DNA of 64,000 bases, from NCBI RefSeq assembly GCF_025961835.1, contig NZ_JAOQOK010000001.1, positions 2,542,001-2,606,000 of the forward strand. The letters are read 5' to 3'. The notes under the pieces were generated by a model, which saw only the letters and a program-made list of their open reading frames with translations, was not told the origin of the DNA and ran no database searches. Position 1 is the stretch's first letter. Every line of letters begins with the position of its first letter. This DNA is from Sphingobium sp. B2D3C (lineage in GTDB: Bacteria; Pseudomonadota; Alphaproteobacteria; Sphingomonadales; Sphingomonadaceae). The position numbers were made by a program, and so were the translations under genes. Positions 54,706 through 62,189 of this stretch are shown in pieces.

Positions 54706-55031
54706 GACAGGACTCCGGCAGAGCTAATCCGCCGCAGTTGGTCCGCATCTAGCGAATCGCCGATTATCTGACCGTCCGCCATCCCAAGCCCCTCACATCT
54801 ATGTCTTTTCAGCATCTTAAGATGCTTCAGCCCTATAAATATTCACCGTCCGGCCGATCGTCTGGCCACGACGCGCCGGCGCCGATACCAACATCGCGCG
54901 GACGGGGCCACAAAAAAACAGACAATTTGAGGAAAACCACACAGAATGCTCATGGCATATACTGCGCAATAGCGAGTGCTACGGGGCAGGGCGCTTTATG
55001 ATCGGCAGGGCCCGGTAGCCCGCGTCGCAGG
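54706..55031. promoter_or_regulatory. Upstream region of the oxygenase gene with a perfect 16-bp palindrome
   Basis: About 325 bases with no gene. AGCATCTTAAGATGCT at 54811-54826 is a perfect palindrome with no spacer, about 105 bases before the oxygenase start, followed by an AT-rich TATAAATATT stretch. It differs from the palindromes at 53170-53200, so a second regulator or a second half-site type is implied. Confidence 0.5.
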
Positions 55032-55745
55032 TCAGGTGCTGCGGATCAGGCCTTCCATGGCAGCGGATGCTTCCTCGGCTGCGCCCGCGGCAACGGCATC
55101 AAACAGCGCCCAATGTTCGCGCACGGTTTCGCGCGGCGTGCTGCTGCCGCCCTGAAATTCCGTGTACCACAGCACAAAAGTGCCAAGGCTGTTGCCCAGA
55201 TTGACCAGCGGGGGATTGGCCGTCGCCTGCAACAGCACTTCATAGAACTGGCGGTTCGCCGCCTGTCCCTTCTCGCTTGTCAGGCCAAAACGTTCCATAT
55301 CCTGCAAAGCCTCGCGCATTCTCGCGATCTGCTGGAGCGTGCGCCGCTGCGCTGCAAGGCTTGCAATTGCGGGCTCAATGATCAGGCGCATCTCGACCAA
55401 TCCCTCGAGCACGGATGTCGAGGCGCCGCCTTCGAACATCCACTCCATCACGTCCGGGTCAAGCAACGCCCAGCGCGTGATGGGCATGACAACGGTGCCG
55501 GTGCGCTGGCGGGACTCAACCAGGCCCTTGGCGGCAAGCACACGGATCGCCTCACGGTAGGCGCTGCGGGAAACGCTCAGCTCATCGCTGGCATTGAGCT
55601 CAGTCGCAAGGATATCGCCGGGATGATGCTTGCCCGTTACGATCGCCACGCCGAGATCGTGCGCGATCCGACGGTGCAGGCTCGTTTTTTGCCGCTTCAG
55701 CTGCACCGGCCGGCGGCTCGCCTTGTTCGTTGCGGATTTTGTCAT
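55032..55745 (-). CDS. GntR-family (FCD-type) transcriptional regulator
   Basis: 237 residues. Basic N-terminus, winged HTH at about 22-90 (TKHHPGDILATE-like GKHHPGDILATELNASDELS, SRSAYREAIRVLAAKGLV), then an FCD effector domain (MRLIIEPAIASLAAQRR, HWALFDAVAAGAAEEA). It lies upstream of the oxygenase and TonB receptor 3 on the same strand and is the best candidate for their control. Confidence 0.88.
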   Translation of the reverse strand: MTKSATNKASRRPVQLKRQKTSLHRRIAHDLGVAIVTGKHHPGDILATELNASDELSVSRSAYREAIRVLAAKGLVESRQRTGTVVMPITRWALLDPDVMEWMFEGGASTSVLEGLVEMRLIIEPAIASLAAQRRTLQQIARMREALQDMERFGLTSEKGQAANRQFYEVLLQATANPPLVNLGNSLGTFVLWYTEFQGGSSTPRETVREHWALFDAVAAGAAEEASAAMEGLIRST

Positions 55746-56209
55746 TGCCCACCCATGGTTGCGCCGAGTTTTGCAGCGTCAGCTAGCCGGATTGCGGCCT
55801 TAAAGCCAGCATGCCGCACACAAGTTGCCAGATTATGCAGCGAATTTATGCCTTTGCCGCTCGTGCAGAGAGCGCTGGTGCGACGAACTGTCCGCCGATT
55901 TGCGATGGCGCGGCGGGGCCGGAACCGGGCGTCCGCGCGCTCATCACGCTCTAAGAAGATTGGAATATGGGCTCTTAATAGCCGTTTTCCGCGGCGCGCG
56001 GCTGTCCGTGCAGGAATCTGACACGAAATTGGAGCCATCATGCCGTGGGCAAGACCGCCAATCTTGCCAATGATCTGTTTTTTTGCGACCAAGATCCGCC
56101 TCACCGGTCCTCGACTGGTGTTTATGGTCTGACAATTCTGCGGTACCCGTGTTTCTGCATCCCCATCGTCAGCCTGCGAGAGCCTTCGGGCGATAGAGAG
56201 GAAGTCTAT
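55746..56209. other. Long gene-free divergent region
   Basis: 464 bases between the GntR gene (minus) and the DUF3237 gene (plus). ORFs here have the arginine-rich, low-complexity look of chance frames. A GCCAATCTTGCCAAT direct repeat lies near 56057-56071 and a run of eight T lies near 56077-56085, which would suit a promoter or a terminator. Nothing else recognised. Confidence 0.4.
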
Positions 56210-56824
56210 ATGAGTAATGAGTCATTTTCGCGCCGCAGCCTGTTGTCTGCCGGCATCGGCGCTGCTGGTGTCGCCACTGCATTCCCGGCCATGGCCGCTG
56301 CCCAAACGAGCGCAGCGGCCGCGCGGCAGCAGCAGATCTCCGACATGACCGGAAAGGCGCTGACGCCGCCGAGCTTCGAATTCGCATTCGAAATCAAGAT
56401 CGAGCTGGGCAAGCGCCTGCGTTACGGCCCGACCTTCTGGGGCATGGATCGCGGCTATGTTGGTGTTCTCGGCGGCACCGTGAAAGGCCCCAAGCTGAAC
56501 GGCAAGATCATCCCGCACAGCGGTGGCGATTGGCCGACGGTGAAACCGGACGACACGGTGCGGTTCGACGCCCGCTACCTGATCGAGGCCGATGACGGCA
56601 CCATCATCGAGCTGCACAACACCGGCGTTCGCTATGGCAGCAAAGAGGTGCTGGAACGGATGCGCAAATATGAGCCCGTCGATCCTTCCGAATATTATAT
56701 GGGCCTTACCCCGCGCTTCGATGCGCCGGTTGGCCCGCACGACTGGCTGAGCCGCACGATTTTCGTCGGCAAGGCGGACCGCCGTGAGTCTCAATCCATC
56801 TTCACTTATTGGGCGATGGTGTAA
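56210..56824 (+). CDS. Tat-exported DUF3237 protein
   Basis: 204 residues from ATG 56210, with AGAGAGGAAG upstream; the frame start at 56045 is unsupported. Tat signal SRRSLLSAGIGAAG with cleavage near AMAAAQT. The domain from about 55 reads FEFAFEIKIELGKRLRYGPT, RGYVGVLGGTVKGPKLNGKI and YLIEADDGTIIELHNTG, the DUF3237 beta-barrel, which is found beside aromatic-degradation genes. No catalytic function is established. Confidence 0.88.
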   Translation: MSNESFSRRSLLSAGIGAAGVATAFPAMAAAQTSAAAARQQQISDMTGKALTPPSFEFAFEIKIELGKRLRYGPTFWGMDRGYVGVLGGTVKGPKLNGKIIPHSGGDWPTVKPDDTVRFDARYLIEADDGTIIELHNTGVRYGSKEVLERMRKYEPVDPSEYYMGLTPRFDAPVGPHDWLSRTIFVGKADRRESQSIFTYWAMV

Positions 56825-56838
56825 CGAGGCGCCGCTGC

Positions 56839-56989
56839 TCCCGGGGGGCATCGGCTGATGCCGTCGCGCCCCCCGGGGGACGGCCATTCTTAGCCATCAC
56901 GCCAGATGGCGAGATGCTCGGGATCAATCTCCTTCCAGGTGGAACCGGGATAAAAAATAGCGGCTCCTCGTCATATAAGAGGAGCCGCT
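56839..56989. terminator. Two hairpins between convergent genes
   Basis: First, CCCGGGGGGC at 56840-56849 with GCCCCCCGGG at 56868-56877 encloses an inner perfect GCATC-GGCT-GATGC hairpin (56848-56861) that competes with it. Second, AGCGGCTCCTC at 56959-56969 pairs with GAGGAGCCGCT at 56979-56989 (11-bp perfect stem, 9-base loop) flanked by TAAAAAAT and GTTT. The second is a good two-way terminator for the convergent DUF3237 and hydrolase genes. Confidence 0.7.
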
Positions 56990-57029
56990 GTTTGGCAGCC
57001 TATCGGCACGGACTGATGATCCGTCCCGC

Positions 57030-58031
57030 CTAGGGAATATCATGTCGCGCCAGCGTCCACTTGCTGTCACTGCAAAGCGTACAATCCGCGCCGCGGAACA
57101 CCTGGGCCGCCTTCTTGTCGCCCTGTAATTGCCATTGCAGCCAGGCTGCGGTCACCCGGCTATATTCGTCTTCATCCTGCGGCCCCCAATATTGCGCGGT
57201 ATGCCCCACGCCGCTGCGATAGGCCCACACCGCTGGCACAGAGCGCAACCGGCTGAAATCATCCTTGCTGTTCGCGTGGGCGCCATCGGATGGATCGCCG
57301 CTGAAATAGGCGATGGGCACTTTGACTCGCGCCAGATCGGCTTTGGTTACGCGCGCACCCGGCAGACCGCCCGGACCGGTGGACCAAACCCCGCTGTTGA
57401 GGATGACCGCTGTCGTCACCCGAGGATCTGCCACCGTCACCGCCAGCGCCTGCAGCCCGCCACAGGAATGACCCATCACGGCAACATGGCGCGTGTCGAC
57501 CCGCTTGAAATAGGCGCTACCGCGACGCTGGCTCTCCGCCGTAGCCCAATCGATCGCCCTGCTCAGTTCCACGGATTCGGAAGGGCCAGGCGCGTTGAAA
57601 TCGATCGGGCCCGTCGGCATGTAGGGCTCGGCATCATGATCCGTCTCGTATCGCGCATCGCCGATCTGCCCGACCGCAATCACCAAAAAGCCCCGCGATG
57701 CGATATCCGTCAGGAACCTGCGGTAGCGATTGCCCACCGCCGCGCAGCCGCCATTCCCCCAGGCGACGATCGGCATACGGCCTTTGACGCCCTCAGGGCG
57801 ATAAACGACGTGGTTGGGCAAGCTCGGCACCGTCTCCATCGTCACCGTGAACGGCCCGGTACGCGGCAAAAGCCTGACCGATTCAACAGGTGCCGCCGGA
57901 GTCGGAGTTGGAGCCGCCAAAAGTGAAGCCGGCCAGCTAAGGCCGACCACGACTATTGCGATGATGGCATACTCCTCAACGCGGGTACCGATCGATTTCA
58001 GACCCGTCTCAAGCGACAGTCTTCTAAACAT
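57030..58031 (-). CDS. Exported alpha/beta hydrolase
   Basis: 333 residues with an N-terminal hydrophobic segment (YAIIAIVVVGLSWPASLLAA). Nucleophile elbow GHSCGG with Ser189, an acid candidate in YFSGDPSD near 253 and His in SGVGHTAQYW near 281. The GNGGC loop (about 92-96) is the oxyanion region. Two C-terminal Cys (ADCTLC) may form a disulfide. Resembles dienelactone-hydrolase/chlorophyllase-like proteins often described only as alpha/beta hydrolases. Stands alone between convergent neighbours. Confidence 0.85.
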   Translation of the reverse strand: MFRRLSLETGLKSIGTRVEEYAIIAIVVVGLSWPASLLAAPTPTPAAPVESVRLLPRTGPFTVTMETVPSLPNHVVYRPEGVKGRMPIVAWGNGGCAAVGNRYRRFLTDIASRGFLVIAVGQIGDARYETDHDAEPYMPTGPIDFNAPGPSESVELSRAIDWATAESQRRGSAYFKRVDTRHVAVMGHSCGGLQALAVTVADPRVTTAVILNSGVWSTGPGGLPGARVTKADLARVKVPIAYFSGDPSDGAHANSKDDFSRLRSVPAVWAYRSGVGHTAQYWGPQDEDEYSRVTAAWLQWQLQGDKKAAQVFRGADCTLCSDSKWTLARHDIP

Positions 58032-58341
58032 CTGATGCAGTCCTTATGGAGGATTTAGCCGCCTGCCAGCTATTCGATCCACTGGCATGCGGGAGTTCGT
58101 TGGAACCCATTTTCTGCAATTGCAAGGTGAAACCAAGGCGGGCGTCGTGATTGCATCGCTACCAAAATTCAGCAGCGCATAAACTTTGAAGATACTGCGC
58201 CCTCAGACACCTGAGAAATCAAGCGTCTGGACATTGGTTACGCTACACAATCGTTTAAGTTCAGATCAGGAAAAATCGCCTGACACAGCGTCCTGTTGCG
58301 AAAGGACGCTGCCATTTCGACCCTGTCATCTGAGCGATAGA
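58032..58341. other. Gene-free stretch with hairpin downstream of the SUMT gene
   Basis: About 310 bases without a gene. CAGCGTCCT at 58286-58294 pairs perfectly with AGGACGCTG at 58303-58311 (8-base loop) about 30 bases after the SUMT stop, a plausible terminator of the nitrate operon. The rest is the upstream region of the hydrolase gene. Confidence 0.5.
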
Positions 58342-59133
58342 TCAATCCTGCGTGGTAGCCTGTCCTATCTGCGCCAACGCCGCGGCGCGCTTGCGCTCGC
58401 TCCCCGGGCACAGCAGCGCATCGCCGATCAGCAGCAGGGTGGGATCGTCGCGCCCGATGGTGCGCACGAGAAAGGCCAGCGCATCGAGCCGGCCGCGCAG
58501 CAGGCGCTCATCCGGGCGGGAGACATTGACGGCGACCATGACCGGTGTCTCCGGGGGCAGTCCGGCGGCAATCAGGTTGCGGGCAATTTCCGGCGCGGCG
58601 TCGCGGCCCATATAGATGGCGAGCGTCGCTTCGCCGGCAGCGAGGCGTGACCAATCCACATTGAGCGGCTCCTTGCACCGCGCATGGGCGGTGAGGAAGG
58701 TGAGTTGCCGTGCCGCCCCGCGCAGCGTGAGCGAGACGAGGCCGCTGGCGGCCGCGGCGCTGGCAGCCGTGATGCCGGGGCAGATGTGGACAGGGATGCC
58801 ATGCGCGGCGCAGGCCGTCAGCTCCTCGGTCGAGCGGCCGAAGATCGAGGGATCCCCGCCCTTCAGTCGCAACACCCGCCGTCCGGCCAGTGCCGCCGCG
58901 ACAATCAGCTGGTCGATCGTCGCCTGGTCCTTGCTGTGGCGGCCCGAGCGCTTGCCGACGCTGACATGCTCGGCCTGCGGGGCAAGATCGAGGATGTCTC
59001 GCCCGGCCAGCGCATCGTAGAACACCACATCGGCCTGTTCGAGCAGGCGCAGGGCCTTGCGGGTGAGCAGATCGGGATCGCCCGGCCCAGCGCCGACAAG
59101 CCAGACGGTACCGGGTGCAAATGCTTCAGCCAT
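58342..59133 (-). CDS. cobA: Uroporphyrinogen-III C-methyltransferase
   Basis: 263 residues from ATG 59133; longer frames upstream are shadows of nasA. Overlaps the nasA stop by eight bases. SAM-binding tetrapyrrole methylase motifs: VGAGPGDPDLLT, VFYDALAG, RLKGGDPSIFGR and GITAASAAAA. It makes precorrin-2, the precursor of siroheme needed by NirB. The nitrate-operon location supports a siroheme role rather than cobalamin. No CysG oxidase/ferrochelatase domain is fused. Confidence 0.95.
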   Translation of the reverse strand: MAEAFAPGTVWLVGAGPGDPDLLTRKALRLLEQADVVFYDALAGRDILDLAPQAEHVSVGKRSGRHSKDQATIDQLIVAAALAGRRVLRLKGGDPSIFGRSTEELTACAAHGIPVHICPGITAASAAAASGLVSLTLRGAARQLTFLTAHARCKEPLNVDWSRLAAGEATLAIYMGRDAAPEIARNLIAAGLPPETPVMVAVNVSRPDERLLRGRLDALAFLVRTIGRDDPTLLLIGDALLCPGSERKRAAALAQIGQATTQD

Positions 59134-61786
59134 GGACGGCCTCCTTCGTTTCGGCAGCGATGAGCTGCGCAATGGCGGGGCGGCAGGAGCCGCAATTGGT
59201 GCCCGCGCCGAGCGCCGCGCCAATGGCAGCGGCATCAACGCGATCCTGCGCGCGAATGGCCGCGACGATGGCGTGGAGACCCACGCCGAAGCAGGCGCAG
59301 ATGATCGGGCCGACATTGACTTGCGCGCCCGGCGCGCGACCGGCGAGCACCTGCGGCCCCTGCGGCTGGGCAAGCTGGCCGATGAGCCAGTCGCGCGCCG
59401 GCAGGTCGCCGTCGCGGGTGACGAACAGCACGGCGGCGAGGCGCCCGTCCTGCAGGATCGCGATGCGCCGCGTGCCGCGTGAGGGATCGCTCGCCTCGAT
59501 GCGCTGACCGCGCGGCAGGGCTGCATCCAGCACGGCGGGATCACCCTCCCCGGCCAGCTCATAGAGCGCGCCATTGGGCACGGCGATGCGCGTCGCCCAG
59601 AGGCAATCCGGTGCCTTGGGGGCGCCCAGTGCCGAGCCGTGGAGGATGAGGAAGCCGCGCCAGTCGACCGCGACCGGCTCGATGCGAGCGGGCGTCATCT
59701 TGAAGCCGGGCTGACCACTGTGCGGATCGACCAGCGGACGCGCAAGCAAGCCGGTGCGCCCGCCGGTGGACTGGCAATCGGTCCAGTGGATCGGCGTGAA
59801 CACCTCGCCCCGGCGCTGGCCAGGCATATGTGCGACGCGGAACAGGCTCTCTCCCTGCGGCGTGATGACGCGGGCCAGCGCGCGATCCTCCAGCCCCAAC
59901 CGCGCGGCATCGGCGGGATGCACCTCAACTTGCGGCTCCTCGCGATGGCGGGCGAGTTTGGGGCTGAGGCCCGTGCGCGTCATCGTGTGCCACTGGTCCC
60001 TATAGCGCCCGGTATTGAGCGTCATCGGCCAGTCGCGCAACTGCGCCTCGGCCTCGCGCTGGACGACCGGCACCAGCCGCGCCTTGCCGTCCGGCGTGGA
60101 GAAGCGCCCATCGGCAAAGGGCGTGCCGCCCCACTGGAAAGGCTCGAGCGCGTCGTAATCCGCATTACCCAGCGCCACCTTGTCCCGCAGATCGAGCAGG
60201 CGGGCGCCCTCATTGCAATAGGTGGTCAAGCGGGCATGCTCGCGCCAGATTTCCGCCGGATGCGCATAGCCAAAGGCCGTGCGCCAGCCCATGCGGCGGC
60301 CGACTTCCTTGATGATCCACCAGTCCGGCTTCGCCTCGCCGGGCAGCGCGAGCACCGCGCGCTGGCGGCTGACGCGCCGCTCGCTGTTGGTGACGGTGCC
60401 ATCCTTCTCCCCCCACGCAGCGGCGGGCAGGCGCACATGGGCGAAGCGGGTGGTATCGGTATCGGCCATCACGTCCGAGACGACGACGAACGGGCAAGTC
60501 TCCAGCGCCTCGCGCACGCGGGCGGCATCCGGCAGCGAGACGGCGGGATTGGTCGCCATCACCCACAGTGCCTTGATGCGCCCTTCCGCAATGGCGCGGA
60601 ACATGTCCACTGCCTTGAGGCCCGGCTTGGTCGCCATGCGCTCGGCGGCCCAGAAGCGCCCCACCTCCGCCACGTCCTCCTCGCCAAAGCCGCGATGCGC
60701 CGCGAGCGTCGTCGCCAGCCCGCCGACCTCGCGCCCGCCCATGGCATTGGGCTGACCGGTGATCGAAAACGGCGCCGCGCCCGGCTTGCCGATGCGACCC
60801 GTGGCGAGATGGACATTGAGGATCGCGTTGACCTGATCGGTGCCGCGGATCGACTGGTTGATGCCCTGGCTGAACAGGGTGACGGCGCGCGGCGTCGCGG
60901 CAAACAAATCGTAAAAGCGCTGGAGATCGGCGGGGGGAAGGTCGCAGGTCTTTGCGATGCTCCACAGATCATGGTCGCGCTCCAGCGCCTCCCAGAAGCC
61001 CTCCGGCGAAGCGACGTGATCGGACACAAACGCCGCATCCACCAGCCCCTCGCGCCGGCAATGCGCGAGCAGGCCGTTCATCAACGCCACATCCGTGCCG
61101 GGCTTGAGCGCAAGATGCAGGTCGGCATCCTCGCACGTCTCGGTGCGGCGCGGATCGATGACGATGATTTTCGTGCCGCGCTCGGCGCGGGCGGCCATGA
61201 TGCGCTGATGGACGATGGGGTGGCACCATGCGGTGTTCGAGCCGACGAGGACGATCAGGTCGGCCGCGTCGAGATCGTCATAGCTGGCGGGGACGATATC
61301 CTCGCCGAACGCGCGCTGATGGCCCGCCACCGCGCTGGACATGCACAGGCGCGAATTGGTGTCGATATTCGCTGAGCCAATGAACCCCTTCATCAGCTTG
61401 TTGGCGACGTAATAATCCTCGGTCAGTAACTGGCCCGAGACGTAGAAGGCGACGCTGTCCGGCCCGTGGCGCGCGATCGTTTCGCGGAGGCGGCGGGCCA
61501 CGAGATCGAGCGCCTTGTCCCAGCCGGCCCGCTTGTTGCCGATCATCGGGTGGAGCAGACGGCCCTCCAGCCCGACCGTCTCGCCCAGATGCGTGCCCTT
61601 GGAGCACAGCCGCCCGCGATTGGCCGGGTGATCGGGATCGCCCTTGATCGCCATGCTGCGCGGGCCGATGGGCGTCGCGAGAATGCCGCAGCCGACGCCA
61701 CAATAAGCGCAGGTGGTGCGGATGTTAGTCTTCTCCCCTTCAGGGGAGAGGGTTGGGAGAGGGGAACTGGGATTGGCGGGGGTCAA
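59126..61786 (-). CDS. nasA: Assimilatory nitrate reductase catalytic subunit
   Basis: 886 residues with the TTG at 61786, the only start in this frame that keeps the first Cys cluster; no ATG is available. 4Fe-4S ligands Cys26, Cys29, Cys33 and Cys61; Mo-bisMGD domains follow (CMSSAVAGHQRAFG with the Cys that ligates Mo, SQGINQSIRGTDQVNAIL). C-terminal BFD-like [2Fe-2S] domain with CACFGVG ... CGSC. Reduces nitrate to nitrite in the cytoplasm. Codons 8-19 lie in a dispersed palindromic repeat, so the N-terminus is unusual. Confidence 0.93.
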   Translation of the reverse strand: MTPANPSSPLPTLSPEGEKTNIRTTCAYCGVGCGILATPIGPRSMAIKGDPDHPANRGRLCSKGTHLGETVGLEGRLLHPMIGNKRAGWDKALDLVARRLRETIARHGPDSVAFYVSGQLLTEDYYVANKLMKGFIGSANIDTNSRLCMSSAVAGHQRAFGEDIVPASYDDLDAADLIVLVGSNTAWCHPIVHQRIMAARAERGTKIIVIDPRRTETCEDADLHLALKPGTDVALMNGLLAHCRREGLVDAAFVSDHVASPEGFWEALERDHDLWSIAKTCDLPPADLQRFYDLFAATPRAVTLFSQGINQSIRGTDQVNAILNVHLATGRIGKPGAAPFSITGQPNAMGGREVGGLATTLAAHRGFGEEDVAEVGRFWAAERMATKPGLKAVDMFRAIAEGRIKALWVMATNPAVSLPDAARVREALETCPFVVVSDVMADTDTTRFAHVRLPAAAWGEKDGTVTNSERRVSRQRAVLALPGEAKPDWWIIKEVGRRMGWRTAFGYAHPAEIWREHARLTTYCNEGARLLDLRDKVALGNADYDALEPFQWGGTPFADGRFSTPDGKARLVPVVQREAEAQLRDWPMTLNTGRYRDQWHTMTRTGLSPKLARHREEPQVEVHPADAARLGLEDRALARVITPQGESLFRVAHMPGQRRGEVFTPIHWTDCQSTGGRTGLLARPLVDPHSGQPGFKMTPARIEPVAVDWRGFLILHGSALGAPKAPDCLWATRIAVPNGALYELAGEGDPAVLDAALPRGQRIEASDPSRGTRRIAILQDGRLAAVLFVTRDGDLPARDWLIGQLAQPQGPQVLAGRAPGAQVNVGPIICACFGVGLHAIVAAIRAQDRVDAAAIGAALGAGTNCGSCRPAIAQLIAAETKEAVHG

Positions 61787-61832
61787 CGACGCAATACCCC
61801 TCTCCCCAGCCCTCTCCCCTGAAGGGGAGAGG
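61732..61832. repeat. Inverted pair of palindromic dispersed-repeat units
   Basis: Left unit 61732-61764 begins with the perfect palindrome TCTCCCCT-TC-AGGGGAGA. Right unit 61797-61832 carries the same palindrome (CTCTCCCCT-GA-AGGGGAGAG) and is the reverse complement of the left, with a 32-base spacer. Such repeats are common between genes in sphingomonads. The left unit is read through as the N-terminus of nasA. Confidence 0.75.
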
Positions 61833-61850
61833 GAGAAGCAATCGCCCCCA

Positions 61851-62189
61851 TCACGCTGCCGCCTGCAGCGTGCCGGTACGGCAGATCAGCACCCGACCGC
61901 CATCGACCTTCACGGGAATCGTCGGCGTGCAGCCCTTGTCCTCACCCTGCGCCTCGCCGGTTGCCAGCGCGATGTTCCAATTGTGCAGCGGGCAGGCGAC
62001 GCTGTGGCCATGGACGATGCCCTGGCTCAGCGGGCCGCCCTTGTGCGGGCAGCGGTTGCGCAGGGCAAAGACATTGTCGTCCCCGGTGCGGAACACGGCG
62101 ATCTCCCCGGCGCCATCCACGGTGACGGTGCGGCTGCCGCGCACGGGAATCTCGTTCACCCAGCCGATGTCGAGCCAATCGCCGATCAT
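61851..62189 (-). CDS. nirD: Nitrite reductase small subunit, Rieske-type
   Basis: 112 residues from ATG 62189, overlapping the nirB stop as ATGA. Rieske [2Fe-2S] ligands are intact: CPHKGGPLS and CPLHNW (C-x-H ... C-x-x-H). Many NirD proteins lack them. Works with NirB in NADH-dependent nitrite reduction to ammonium. The gap of 64 bases to nasA contains part of the repeat pair. Confidence 0.93.
   Translation of the reverse strand: MIGDWLDIGWVNEIPVRGSRTVTVDGAGEIAVFRTGDDNVFALRNRCPHKGGPLSQGIVHGHSVACPLHNWNIALATGEAQGEDKGCTPTIPVKVDGGRVLICRTGTLQAAA

Noticed and set aside
55742..56104. Minus-strand 120-codon frame upstream of the GntR gene
   Set aside because: It is rich in Arg/Ala with no ribosome site; read as chance.
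58342..59574. 410-codon start for the SUMT gene
   Set aside because: The first 147 codons are the shadow of nasA; MAEAFAPG at 59133 gives the standard length.
59639..61375. 578-codon plus-strand frame
   Set aside because: It is antisense to nasA and of low-complexity Arg/Gly composition.
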